Source: Pipra filicauda | Lineage: Eukaryota > Chordata > Aves > Passeriformes > Pipridae | Reading direction: 5' to 3' | Assembly: GCF_003945595.2 (NCBI RefSeq) | Contig: NW_024104765.1 | Span: 2,418,001 to 2,482,000, forward strand | Length of the DNA stretch: 64,000 nt | Shown here: piece after piece, positions 1 to 9,545 of the stretch | Position numbering within the stretch: the stretch's first letter is position 1 | Layout of the letters: each line of letters starts with the position of its first letter | Translations under genes and position numbers: made by a program | Notes under the pieces: model-generated | What the model saw: only the letters and a program-made list of their open reading frames with translations | Told to the model about the DNA's origin: nothing | Databases searched by the model: none

Positions 1-1961
1 TTTCCTTGCACAAATCAGTGGCAGTATAGAGTAAGCCAGAAGGGAAGGTCTTGGGGCAAGACCCACTGGACTGCTGCCAGAAGGCTTTGCTGATGTACTG
101 TCCCTGATAACCTGAAAGGGGAAATTCTAAGTTTCCTTCTTTTGTCAAGAACATTAGCAGGAATAAATGGTAATTTTATGAATTGTAGCTCAGGACAAAA
201 TGTCAGTCAGGATTAGGATAAAACCAGGAATAAAGTATGCAGCAGTCAAGGACTCTGTGGCCTTTTCCTTTCTTCTTTGCAACACATGTTGCAAACCTTG
301 TTTAGGTATTGGATATTATATAATTAATTGATCCCTTTCCATAGTAAGTAAGATATTTTTGCCTCTGTTAATGTAGTATTCTGGAGCTTTCAGTCTGTTT
401 GTGCTTGCATTTACAATCATAGTAAGTAAATACTGTTTCGAATCACAGCTTCTTTAAGAAAATGAACCCTAAAAGAACTTTGTCTGATATTAAAACAGAT
501 GTATACTCCACCTTAATGTCTATTAGAAATCTCCAGTTATCACCACTAAATACTAATCAAAGAAATAATCTAGCAATGCAAATATATTGCAATATAATAT
601 ATTGCTAATGGAAATATGTATAAGAGATCTGCAACATGCCAGACCTCTACTTTGCTTCCTTGATGTATAAGTATTATACAGATTTTAATTATTTTACTGC
701 ATATTATTATTTTGGCTGGATTTGGTCTCATTCAGTTTACAGGTACCCACCGAAAAAGAATTGGCAGTTATACAATGTAAGATAATTTTTCACACCTAAA
801 AATCATTTCATTGTGATATGTGTCTTTATGCTCTCTTTACCTTCTTGAGCTCCTTTCTGTCAGTAACTGAAGCATTTAAATTGAGAATCTGTAAATCTGC
901 CTCCCATATTCCCCCTTTGTGGCATAGAAAATTACTCGAAAAAATTCACTTGATTTTGCTTATCTAACTAAACAGTTAACCAAAATCAGCATCTTATACT
1001 AAATTCAGTACATCTGATCAAAACTGATGTGTTTGTTAAAAATGTTTCACTTTTTTTTTCACTTTCTTTGCACTGTCAGAATATGAAAAACAAAACAAAA
1101 CAAAAACATGGAAGAATTGGATCAAAGTGGTTTGAAATTAAAATATATTGCATGATTTTATTTATCTGAAGAGTCATTCAAGACACTGAAGCATCTCCAG
1201 AACCATGAGCAAATCCACAAGTGATGTAATCTAGTCACAGAGATGGATTGGCAGAGACAATGACATCTGAAGAATGGGCTCAGAAAGTCACACATGGACC
1301 ATGTGCAAATGGACCAGGCACATGGAACTAGCATCCAATCTGATTTTTTCCTTCACAAGACATGAACATGACACAGCTTATTTGATACAGAAGCTGTCAA
1401 GTCAGCTCTGTTCCTCCAAGAAAGTTGCCCTCAGCAAGTCTGAGGCACTGGAAGACATGAAGCAAGAATGCAAGAAAAATACCTGGGATCTTTTGGCTTC
1501 TTGAGAAAGACCTGGACATGAGAAAACTAAAGAAATTACTCTCCTAAGATTCTAAAATGAAAGAATGTAAAACTTCCATATTAACAAGATACATGATTAA
1601 CACTGGGACAGAAAACATCAGTGAAATCTACCTTAGCAGGAAAATTCCCCACTTTTCTAACATGATTATAATCCTGGCTTGGTGTAGTACTTCTGAAAAC
1701 AAATACAATCTCATTCTTGAGACTTGTAATTTAAATTGGATGAAGGCATTTAAATAAAAATTAATAAAACTACTTTTCTTTCATGGACAAAAATCAGCAA
1801 ATCCCACCAATTTTAGTTTTAAGAGTCCCATATATCAGTTCCCTCTCTGAGCAAATGAAATAAACAGTGTGAGAGCATCTTGAAGCAAAAAGCATATTTA
1901 AAATGTCTGGTAAAGGGAGTAGTGATCACATAGCATAGGAAGGCTGGAAGCAGGTCACTGC
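1..1961. other. Unique AT-rich sequence, no gene seen
   Basis: No gene, RNA gene or recognisable transposon was found. There is a short T-run near 1052 and an AAAAC-type run near 1087-1106. The open frames at 1274-1504 and 1557-1757 are short, match no family I know and lack convincing splice context, so they are treated as chance. Confidence 0.6.
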
Positions 1962-2904
1962 ATGTACTCGGAGGAAGGTACCAGCCCTCCTTCTCAAAAT
2001 TTGACAGGTAGGACTGGTACCTTCTGCAGCATATATGAGGCCCATCAGACAACTGATGAGGTGGGCAACAGGCAGTATAGGAATATCATTGGCCCGTTAC
2101 AGGATGAGGGTGGTCACCTCACAAACAGGAACAGAGACAAGGCAGAGGTGTTTAATGCTTTCTTTGCCTCTATCTTCAACACAGATGATGGACAAAGGGG
2201 TCTCAGTGCCCTGAGCTGGAGGACCATGACTACGAGAATGAACAGCTCCCGGTTGGTCTTGAAACTGTGCAGGATCTGCTGCTCCAGCTGGATCCCTACA
2301 AATCTATGGGGCCTGATGGGATTCATCCCAGATCCTCAAAGAGCTGGCTGATGTCATTGCAAAACCACTTTCAATGATTTTTGAGTGGTCTTGGGAATCT
2401 GGAGAGGTCCCACCTGACTGGAAGCTGGTGAATGTTGCCCTGATTTTTCAAGAAGGGCATAAAGGAGGACCCTGGAAACTGCAGGCCTGTCAGTCTTACT
2501 TCAGTGCCTGTTAAAGTTATGGAGAAGATTATTCTGGAAAGTATTGAAAAATACCTCAAAGACAACATTGTCATCGATCACAGGCAGCACATCTTCATGA
2601 GAGGAAAGTCTTGCTTATCCAACCTGATTTCCTTTTATGACAAGGTGACCCCCTTAGTTGATCAAGGAAAGCCAGTTGATATCATCTTTTTGGATTTCGA
2701 TAAAGCTTTAGATACTGTCTCTCACAGGATCCTTCTGTTCAAAATGTCCAGTGCACAGTTGGATAAACACATCAGGTGGTGGGTGAGCAGTTGGCTCATG
2801 GGTCAAGCACAGAGGGTAATAGCGAATCGGGTAACATGAGACTGATGACCTGTCACTAGTGGGGTTCCACAGGGCTCCATCTTAGGCCCCATGCTCTTCA
2901 ATAT
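1962..2904 (+). mobile_element. CR1 LINE copy A, 5' part (ORF2 N-terminal and RT region)
   Basis: This is the first half of a plus-strand CR1 non-LTR retrotransposon. In life its ORF2 protein is an endonuclease plus reverse transcriptase that copies its own RNA into nicked chromosomal DNA. Seen here: the pre-RT linker (GHLTNRNRDKAEVFNAFFAS near 2113-2172), the GPDGIHP motif near 2312 and the DWKLVNVALIF strand near 2420. The RT palm block IIFLDFDKALDTVSH lies near 2681-2725. The PQGSILGPMLFNI turn ends near 2904. Frames change at least twice (near 2200-2335 and 2460-2510), so it cannot be translated through. The endonuclease domain is absent, as in most 5'-truncated CR1 copies. The element breaks at about 2904 and resumes near 4086. 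The exact 5' end is uncertain by tens of bases. Confidence 0.93.
2504..2839 (+). pseudogene. CR1-A reverse transcriptase fragment (fingers and palm)
   Basis: A 111-residue open stretch covers the RT region from VKVMEKIILESIEKYLKDN through the RGKSCLSNLISFYD helix to the palm strand with the first catalytic aspartate (IFLDFDKALDT). It ends with VSSWLMGQAQRV and a stop shortly before the conserved PQGSILGP turn. The methionine is simply the first in frame and not a real start, because the domain begins upstream in another frame. GFR, normal for this clade before the RGKSCL block, is replaced by IFM. It is a broken piece of a larger ORF2, with no sign of constraint. Confidence 0.85.
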
Positions 2905-2978
2905 CACAGAATCAGCTAGGTTGGAAAAGACCTCTGAGATCATCAAGTCCAACCTGTGACTCAATACCATCTTGTCAA

Positions 2979-3218
2979 CTAGACCATGGCACTAAGTGCC
3001 ACATCCAGTCTTTTCTTAAACACCTTCAGGGATGGTGAACCCACCACCTCCCTGAGCATCACATTCCAATGTTCAGTCACTCTTTCTCTGAAGAATTTCT
3101 TCCTAATGTCTAACCTAAACCTCCCCTTGTGCAGCTTCTTAAATTTAAGTCTTACTATGTCCTCTTGTCCTCTTGCCAGTTGCCCAGGAGAAGAGACCGA
3201 TACCCACCTTGCTACCAC
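2979..3218 (-). pseudogene. CR1-B ORF2 C-terminal fragment
   Basis: A 79-residue open stretch carries the C-terminal CR1 domain: [40 protein letters not shown] and a natural terminal stop. The family normally has HRFRLNIRKHFF and WNRLPREVV at these places, so the match is unambiguous. The N-terminal half of the protein is lost to a frame change near 3218 and a deletion near 3285. Not functional. Confidence 0.85.
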
Positions 3219-3289
3219 CTTTTTTCAGGTAGTTATAGAGAGTGATGAGGTCTCCCCTGAGCCTCCTCTTCTCCAGGCTAGTTCTTAAC

Positions 3290-3540
3290 CCAGCCAAGAA
3301 TGTACCTCTCCAAGTCATGGGCTACCAGCTTTTCCAGGAGTATGCTGTGGGAGACAGTGTACTCCTGGGTGTCAAAGGCTTTGCTGAAGTCCAGGTAGAC
3401 TACATCCACAGCCTTCCTCTCATCCACCAGGTGGGTCACTTGGTCATAAAAGGAGATCAGGTTAGTCAGGCAGGACCTGCCCCTCCTAAATCTATGCTGA
3501 CTGGGTCTGATCCCCTGGCCATCCTGTAGGTGCTGATGTC
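3290..3540 (-). pseudogene. CR1-B reverse transcriptase fragment with 4-residue insertion
   Basis: On the minus strand, D-G-Q-G-I-R-P-S-Q-H-R-F-R-R-G-R-S-C-L-T-N-L is readable near 3465-3530. After a frame change, SFYDQVTHLVDERKAVDVVY and LDFSKAFDT follow. Four extra residues, QEYT, then sit before VSHSILLEK. CR1-A and CR1-C have no such insertion (ALDTVSH and AFDSVSH). The frame ends in a stop after LGWVKN near 3287, where the deletion joins it to LEKRRLRG. Confidence 0.75.
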
Positions 3541-4083
3541 TAAAGGAGCTGAGGAAAGAAAAAACTCCAGGGTAATTTAGTTAGAGGTGGGATAAGAAAA
3601 GGATTTATTGTGCCTCCAAGACACAGAAGTTACAAAACTCACGCATCTCTGTCTCAGGTGCTTACAATTTGTAACACTGTTTGTCCAATCCAAGGTTTTC
3701 CCACCCTCTGGCTTTTGCCCTGGTCCACCTCCGGCCCACCCCTGGGGAATTGAGGCAGGGGTCTTTTCGAGACCACCTACTTCATCACCCTTGTCCTCCT
3801 TGGAGTACAGAGGGCATACGTTTAACCAGTTCTTGGCTGTATCTTGCGGTTTAGGCCAGAGTCAAAGTGTTCTCAAAACAAAATAGGCCTACCTTGACAA
3901 GAGACTAAACATTTCTAATGGAATCTGGGGATATTGATGTGGGGAATTGGAGTAAAAGGGTTGGGATATATGTGTAGTTTCTGTGCTAAGGGTAAGGGAA
4001 TAAATGCTGCTGCTTCTAAAATCTACTTATAAAAGTTAGAAAAATCAAAAAACTAAAAGGACCTTAAGGTATCAGTGCCATGT
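3541..4083 (-). mobile_element. LTR-like sequence, antisense, beside CR1-B
   Basis: The roughly 540 bases between the 5' end of CR1-B and the resumption of CR1-A are neither CR1 nor like the surroundings. Read on the minus strand they look like a retroviral LTR: a TG start near 4080, a U3-like body, an AATAAA signal (complement of 3604-3609) and a short U5-like stretch ending near TTTAGACATCA around 3537. No target duplication could be confirmed, and neither end is certain. It has the same orientation as CR1-B. It could instead be an unrelated unique segment carried in with the insertion. Confidence 0.4.
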
Positions 4084-4094
4084 GAAAAAATGAC

Positions 4095-4370
4095 TTGGAT
4101 GCAGGACTGGAAGGGATACTAAGCAAGTTTGCAGATGACACGAAACTGAGAGGGGCTGTTATCTCCCTTGAAGGCAGGGAGGCCCTAGAAAGAGACCTCG
4201 ACAAATTAGAGGACTGCAAAATCGCCAACCATATGAAGTTCAGCAAGGGGAAACACTGGGTTCTGCACTGGGGTGGGGCAAAAGTGGATGTTCGTACAGA
4301 CTGGGGAATGAGATACTGGACAGCAGTGCTGTGGAAAGGGACCTGGGGGTCCTGGTCAACGGCAAGTTGA
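4095..4370 (+). pseudogene. CR1-A RT fragment with FADD catalytic motif
   Basis: An open frame covers the RT segment with the paired catalytic aspartates ([12 protein letters not shown]), the EGREALERDLDKLEDCK helix and the MKFSKGKHWVLH strand. After about residue 58 the frame slips: the product goes from the expected NP..RLG pattern to unrelated residues (GAKVDVRTDWGM), and the correct continuation lies in another frame. The first methionine is not a biological start. Confidence 0.8.
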
Positions 4371-4582
4371 AGATGAGTCAGCAGTGCCCTGGCAGCCAGG
4401 AGGGCCAACCGTGTCCTGGAGGACATCAGGCAAAGCATGACCAGCTGGTTGAGGGAGGGAATTGTCCTGCTCTGCTCTGCACTAGGGTGGCCCCATCTTG
4501 AATATTGTGTGCAGTTTTGGGCACCACAATATAAGAAAGATATTCAGCTATTGGAGAGTGTCCAAAGGAGGGCAATGAGGAT

Positions 4583-4927
4583 GTGAAGGGCCTTGAGGGG
4601 AAGCCATATGAGGAGCAGCTGAGGGCACTTGACGTGTTCCGCCTGGAGAAGAGGAGACTGAAGGGAGACTTCATTGCAGTCTACAATGTCCTTGTAAGGG
4701 GAAGAGGAGGGATAGACACTGATCTCTTCTCTGAGGTGACCAGTGACAGAACACAAGGGAATGGTCTGATGTTGCATCCGGAAAGGTATAGGTTAAATAT
4801 TAGAAAAAGTTTCTTCACCCAGAGGGTGGTTGGACATTGGAACAGGCTCTCCAGGGAAGTGGTCACAGCACCAAGCCTGAAAGAGTTCAAGAAGTGTTTG
4901 GACAATGCTCTCAGGCACATGGTGTGA
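4583..4927 (+). pseudogene. CR1-A ORF2 C-terminal fragment (RHMV-type ending)
   Basis: A 114-residue open stretch holds the C-terminal domain of CR1 ORF2. It reads KGLEGKPYEEQLRALDVF, RLEKRRLKGDFIAVYN, SDRTQGNGLMLHPERYRLNI, RKSFFTQRVVGHWNRLSREV and a terminal DNALRHMV followed by the natural stop. The function of this domain is not well defined in the family. The RHMV ending matches CR1-C and differs from copies B and E, which end in SAMV and GNMV. Upstream frameshifts make it a dead fragment. Confidence 0.87.
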
Positions 4928-5014
4928 CTCTTGGTAATGATCCTGTGCAGGTCAGGAGTTGGAGTTGATGATCCTTATGGGTCCCTTCCAACTGGGCATA
5001 TTCTGTGATTCTGT

Positions 5015-6340
5015 AGATTATTTCTACTTATAAAGAGACAATATTTCAGTGATATTTTTAAAGGTCATATAATTTGTGATGAAATATTCACCAGAAAAGA
5101 ACTTCAGTGTTTGAACCACAGTTTCTGTCTGCATCTTTAAGCAAATTAGCAGCAACTTGGCTGCAACTCATCAAGGTTTTCTTCCCTTCTTGTCCACAGC
5201 AGGTATCTCTCTGAGAGTGAGTAAGCTGTTTATCAACCGAAACCTTAATTTGAGACAAATAGATGTAGTGTAAAACTAGCAAGTGGTTTTGTTTGTTTTG
5301 CTACTGGAGGAGAAAATAAAAAGCAATTAGATTATCATGCCAGCTACTTTAACCACAGTCAATAATTTGAAATTCACCATTAATTAACTTGTAAACACTT
5401 GTAAATCCTTACCAGTTTTTATAAACAATGCCACCACAACTGTCCAGATCTCCAGAGAATGGGTTGTCCTGCTCTAAGCAAAAACTATAGAATGAGGGTT
5501 CACTCTTCAACTGTGCCACATTTGGAGGCTTATGACTGAGTTAATGTTTAAAATCTGCTTGTGCTTCATGGCAGGAGAGAGACAGTCTCAGCTGCAAGCA
5601 CCATATGCTACCTAGTGTGGAATACTGGTATCAGAAATGTTTGAAATGCTTTTCCTCCAGAATTTAAGTACTTAAGTGAAGGATGAAGGAAGAGGTGCAC
5701 TAGGCAACATTGAAATCCTCAAATATCTTTTTAAAAAATCAGAAATGTTCATTGAACAGTTTCTTCTCACCTTTTGTCAGCTATGTACTTAAAATAGTAA
5801 TTCAGAAAAATGGATTTTTAGTTCAAACTAATTTTTTTTTCGGTCTCAGGAGAATGCTCTATCCATACAGCTGGAGAAATTAAGGCAAAAAACACACTCA
5901 GCTTTTTCTGATGCTGTGCACTTTGAAGATACCTTGGGCCAATATGAAAGCATGAATTAACAATTTACCAGGAAAGCATTATGATTCTTACCTTTGAAAC
6001 GTCCAGTTTTGTTTCCCTTTCCTGGGATCATTCCTATATTTTATCCATTGACTCTTGAGTATAAAGGTAAAACAATTCCTACAAGCAGAATTTATTCTCA
6101 AGGAAACAGAAAAAATGAAGATTTATCAATGAACTATGTGATGAAGAAACTATTTCACATCTTCACACCCCTTTCTAAAGGAAGTTTCTATTTGCAATCT
6201 ACTGCTTAGTTTTTCTTTGAATGTTTTATAACAAAGTTGACATACCGAGACATTACTCTGTTTCTACATACCAATTTTACGTCACAGATCAGAATAATAA
6301 GTAAATATTTTTTAAGTGTGCAACTACGCACTTGGCAGTT
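5015..6340. other. Unique sequence, nothing recognised
   Basis: AT-rich unique DNA with no repeat, exon or RNA gene that I can support. Open frames at 5088-5282, 5994-6209 and 6206-6421 are short and unrelated to known families. Confidence 0.55.
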
Positions 6341-6624
6341 TGTCATGGCTGAGATGGCCCCCTGGGAGCCGAGGGGCTCAGAGGTGATGGGGTGCCAGGG
6401 TAGTGTTCCCTGGAGGGCCAATCACCACTCGTCTTGTTCGCTCCTGCTGAAAAATCATATATACACAACCAGCGAAAGTTGTTGGCAATTTGTGTTTGCT
6501 GCTGTGTGTGGGTGTGAGAAGGCCAAGGGGGTGGCAGGGCCTCCTTCTTCCCCCTCTGGGTGGAGGGGTGGCCCTGCGGCCCACAGCCCTGCCTAAGCCA
6601 GGGTTGGAGGCAGCATTGGAGTGA

Positions 6625-6652
6625 GTGTTGTGAAGGAAGGGATTCACAACAC
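6625..6652. repeat. Perfect 10-bp inverted repeat, 8-nt loop
   Basis: GTGTTGTGAA (6625-6634) and TTCACAACAC (6643-6652) are exact reverse complements separated by GGAAGGGA. It lies inside the candidate LTR block and could form a stem in RNA of either strand. Confidence 0.85.
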
Positions 6653-6783
6653 CTGAGGTAAGAGGGAGAGGCAAGCCCCTTGTGAGGAGGCCAGGCCCTC
6701 TTCCCCCCCTGCAGCTGGGCTGCGGGATGCTTGGGACAGTGTATAACTGGACCGAGCTGCCTGTGGTCAAGGCTAGGGGGCTT

Positions 6784-6796
6784 CCCCCCCCCCCCC
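6784..6796. repeat. C13 homopolymer
   Basis: An uninterrupted run of 13 C within the candidate LTR block. Such runs are error-prone in sequencing, so the exact length is doubtful. Confidence 0.9.
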
Positions 6797-7168
6797 ACTG
6801 CCTTGAGGTTGGTGGGAGGTGGATTTTAAGGCTTAGTATTGAAGCTGAGCCAAGAGACGGGCTGATAACAAAAGCAGCTCGGTGCCAGGGAGAAAAAAAA
6901 CCAGGTGAAATTGGAGATGGGTCAGAAAGAGGCTCAGGGGGTGCCCTGCCGAGGTTTGACCAGGGGCATCCGAAAACACGGAGGAGGAATGAAGATTCCA
7001 AATGTGTACTGTGATAAGTTACACTACAGCAGCAGCGAACCGAGGTATGAGAGGTTTGAGAGAGAGAACAACACCGCAGAGACTGACACAAAACCAAGGA
7101 GAAAGGACCCAAAGCTATCTTCTTGGACTTCGTAAGGAAGAAAGGACTTCAGCAAACAGCTGGAGGTT

Positions 7169-7205
7169 GGGGGGGGGGGAGTGTTCGGGTTCCCCGAACA
7201 CTCCC
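7169..7205. repeat. G11 run followed by a perfect 13-bp hairpin
   Basis: Eleven G at 7169-7179 run into GGGAGTGTTCGGG (7177-7189), which pairs perfectly with CCCGAACACTCCC (7193-7205) across the 3-nt loop TTC. It is the strongest hairpin I noticed in the window and lies inside the candidate LTR block. A role as a terminator-like or RNA structural element of the LTR is conceivable but is not shown. Confidence 0.9.
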
Positions 7206-7465
7206 ATGAGAGAGACCTCTTTACTATCAGCCTAAAAGGCTTTTCCTGGACTAAAGTTAAAGGGAGAGGCTTAAAGGGACTGATAGAAGTGTATGATAAT
7301 ATACATAGTTGCTTTTAGCTTTATAGTATTTATTTGTGTAAAACAAATGTATATATACTTCCCCTTTCCCCTGTAGAAGCCTCTTGCCTGAAAGTTTTCT
7401 CTTCGGTGTTGAGATAAAATTGTGGGAAGGGGTGGGGAAAGCCTGGAAATTGGATTTTGGATTTC

Positions 7466-7487
7466 TGTGGTAGCTCAAACTACCACA
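7466..7487. repeat. 8-bp inverted repeat at the right end of the LTR-like block
   Basis: TGTGGTAG (7466-7473) and CTACCACA (7480-7487) are exact reverse complements with a 6-base spacer. The right arm coincides with the proposed ...ACA end of the element. Confidence 0.85.
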
Positions 7488-9062
7488 CAGATTCTAATAT
7501 TGCTTAACAGATTAGACCCTAAACTAACTGACCAGAATTGTCATCTCAGCTGAGACTGACCATTAGTAAATCGGATGTGAACACTTCATTCTTCTAATGG
7601 ACATATTCAGTTTTACATTTTCCCTTTGCAATCACTGTCCATTCTCACATTTTCAGCAGAATTATAGAATGGCCTCCACAACTACCTTTGTAGTATTTAG
7701 TAAAGTTTGGATTAGTTTCCCAAGCTTGTTATAAAGCTTGTTCAGGCACTGGCAAACCAACATATGAATGGCTTGAAGGACCTATAAAAAGCTTAAAAAG
7801 CTGATCTGTAAAAATCAGATTATTTTCAGGGTGATTTATGGGAAGTCATGGTCCATCATTAACAAGCTATAATATAAGACTTGTGCCGTTATTTATATAG
7901 CTTCACTGATGTGCGGTACCCATCTTGAAAGAAATGCAGAACATCTATTAATACTTCCTGTGGACAGATGCAAGTGAGTAACAATACCCATTATAAGTCA
8001 TCTTTCTGAAATGAATAATAGTGAAGAATATTGTCCATGAGTGGAATCTATCACCCTCTAGGGTACGTGTTTCTTTCTAATGGCTACTGAGGAAAATAAA
8101 GGCTCATTGAGTGAGAAGATGTCTATTTTATGGGCCATAAATTCCATCCTTGTGGGAAAATCAAGTATTGAAAACTTTAACCTTGGGAGGGTAAGGGGCT
8201 TGATAAAGGTTGAGATTACAAGCAGACATAAAATCAAGAAATAGAACCCCAAAAAAGTGAGGCTAACTGGAACATCATTAAGGATGGAAAACAGTAAACT
8301 GGTTTTGATTATCTTTTTGTGGAGTTATAAAGTTATCCTAACTAGGCCAAAGGGTAATCATACAACATGAAAGGACTGAATTTGGAAAAAGAAAAGTATA
8401 GGAGGTGCATTCAGAGACTGATAGTAGTCTTTATCATCTGTTCATCCGTCCACTGCTATAGGTAAATAAGAGATCTCTATTGTACAAGGACAAATAAGAA
8501 CACTAATAAACTACGTGGTTGAACTAAGCTATTTCTTTCCATGCTTGTAAGCAATTTTGCATAAAAGATCTTCTAGTCTGAAATGTAGTCCCTAGTGAAT
8601 TTTGTACAAGCTAATTATGGATTGGTGAAAAATAAGATAACAGAAGTGCTGACATAATCTTAAATAACAGCATGCTAGACTAAAATGCCTAAGCTGGATA
8701 ACAACATATCTTTTGAAACTTTGCTCATCCGTGTGTGCAACATTGGCTTTTAAGCAAACGTAGCTGTTTTCAGCCCAGCAACGTAGCTAAATAAATTTAA
8801 TACTACATATAATGATAAAAATGTGATTAGTGTGTCACACTCAGATCAGTATGCTATGCATTGCACATCCACACAGTATGAGTAGTTTCTGCACCATGAA
8901 GATTAGGGCTTAAGTAATGGAGTAAATGCAAGTGTTATCTACTTTGTACAGTTCAAGACTGCAGTAGGGAGATTATTGACGATATCCAAGAAAGTTTGTG
9001 GGGAAGTTGAGAAGTGAACTAAGATCTTCTCGGTGCCTGGTCAGTGTCTTGAACTTCTGTTG
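7488..9062. other. Unique AT-rich sequence, nothing recognised
   Basis: No repeat family, exon or RNA gene recognised. One open frame at 8058-8252 is too short to judge and resembles nothing known. Confidence 0.55.
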
Positions 9063-9131
9063 CACTCTTTTTTTTTTTTTCCTGAGACTATCACACTATT
9101 GTGTGATAGTGACTCACTCTTTTTTTTTTTG
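9063..9131. repeat. Hairpin between two CACTC-T-tracts
   Basis: ACTATCACAC (9087-9096) and GTGTGATAGT (9101-9110) form a perfect 10-bp stem around the loop TATT. On each side lies a CACTC followed by a T-run (about 9064-9080 and 9115-9130), so the hairpin sits between two near-identical short direct repeats. Confidence 0.8.
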
Positions 9132-9545
9132 TCTAAATAAATTCAAATAGTTTTTTCAGACTAAGGTAAGTCCTGAGTCTTCACACTTTATGCAAGATTG
9201 GCAGTGCTTACTTACACAGAGAAAAAACCTGAAGCTAAATTTATGAAAGAAGTATTTACTAAATTTAATTTTGCATACATCACTGGGAATGATGAAACAC
9301 AAAATAGAACAAATGTCTCCTTACTCATTCATTATGATCACTTCTTAATTCAGTTGGAAATAATAAACACACTTTCTAGGGCATCTTGGCAGGAAAATTA
9401 AATTCTGCCTGTGCAGCTGGACATAGTTTGATCCAAGGGAAAAGAACCAGAGTTTGCTCAGAGCTGAAACTAAGCAGTAAAAAGTGAAAGTAAGTTCTAA
9501 GCATAACACCAAGGTATTGGATTACTTGGATAAGATGTCTATTCC

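Larger units (their letters stand above)
2903..3540 (-). mobile_element. CR1 LINE copy B, inserted antisense inside CR1-A
   Basis: Read on the minus strand, this begins near 3540 inside the RT (HLQDGQ, then SQHRFRRGRSCLTNL). It continues through YLDFSKAFDT and VSHSILLEKL, then jumps near 3285 to the far C-terminal part ([20 protein letters not shown]). It ends with a [15 protein letters not shown] terminus and the CR1 3' tail (GGTTGGACTTGATGATCTC... ATTCTGTGAT, 2903-2955). The segment with the FADD catalytic motif is missing, so the copy carries an internal deletion as well as 5' truncation. It also has a 12-nt in-frame insertion after AFDT. It lies inside the older CR1-A, whose sequence resumes near 4086. 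Confidence 0.9.
4086..5014 (+). mobile_element. CR1 LINE copy A, 3' part with complete 3' tail
   Basis: CR1-A resumes with the sequence that normally follows LFNI (N-D-L-D-A-G-L) and carries the RT catalytic motif in [14 protein letters not shown] near 4116-4160. Next come NHMKFSKGKHWVLHWGG, the LPHLEY-like region near 4480-4520 (here with a frame change) and the C-terminal domain. The copy ends with the CR1 3' untranslated tail: GGAGTTGATGATCC, TTCCAACTGGGC, then ATTCTGTGATTCTGT at 5001-5014. The catalytic FADD is intact, but frameshifts near 4250-4330 and 4370-4580 break the protein. The tail closely matches that of CR1-C. Confidence 0.93.
6341..7487 (+). mobile_element. Candidate long LTR or short LTR element, TGT...ACA ends
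   Basis: This block is visibly richer in GC and CpG than both flanks and begins TGTCATGG, the usual opening of avian endogenous retroviral LTRs. It ends CTACCACA, giving TGT...ACA termini over about 1,150 bases. A TATA-like ATATATAC lies near 6457. Its last 250 bases are AT-rich with T- and C-tracts. The flanks CAGTT and CAGAT are similar but not identical, so a 5-base target duplication is only possible. The block contains a C13 run (6784-6796), a G11 run (7169-7179) and two perfect hairpins. No gag, pol or env is readable. Orientation is inferred from the TGTCATGG end and is not certain. Confidence 0.45.

Noticed and set aside
1274..1757. Two short plus-strand frames considered as exons
   Set aside because: No family match and no convincing acceptor and donor sites around them.
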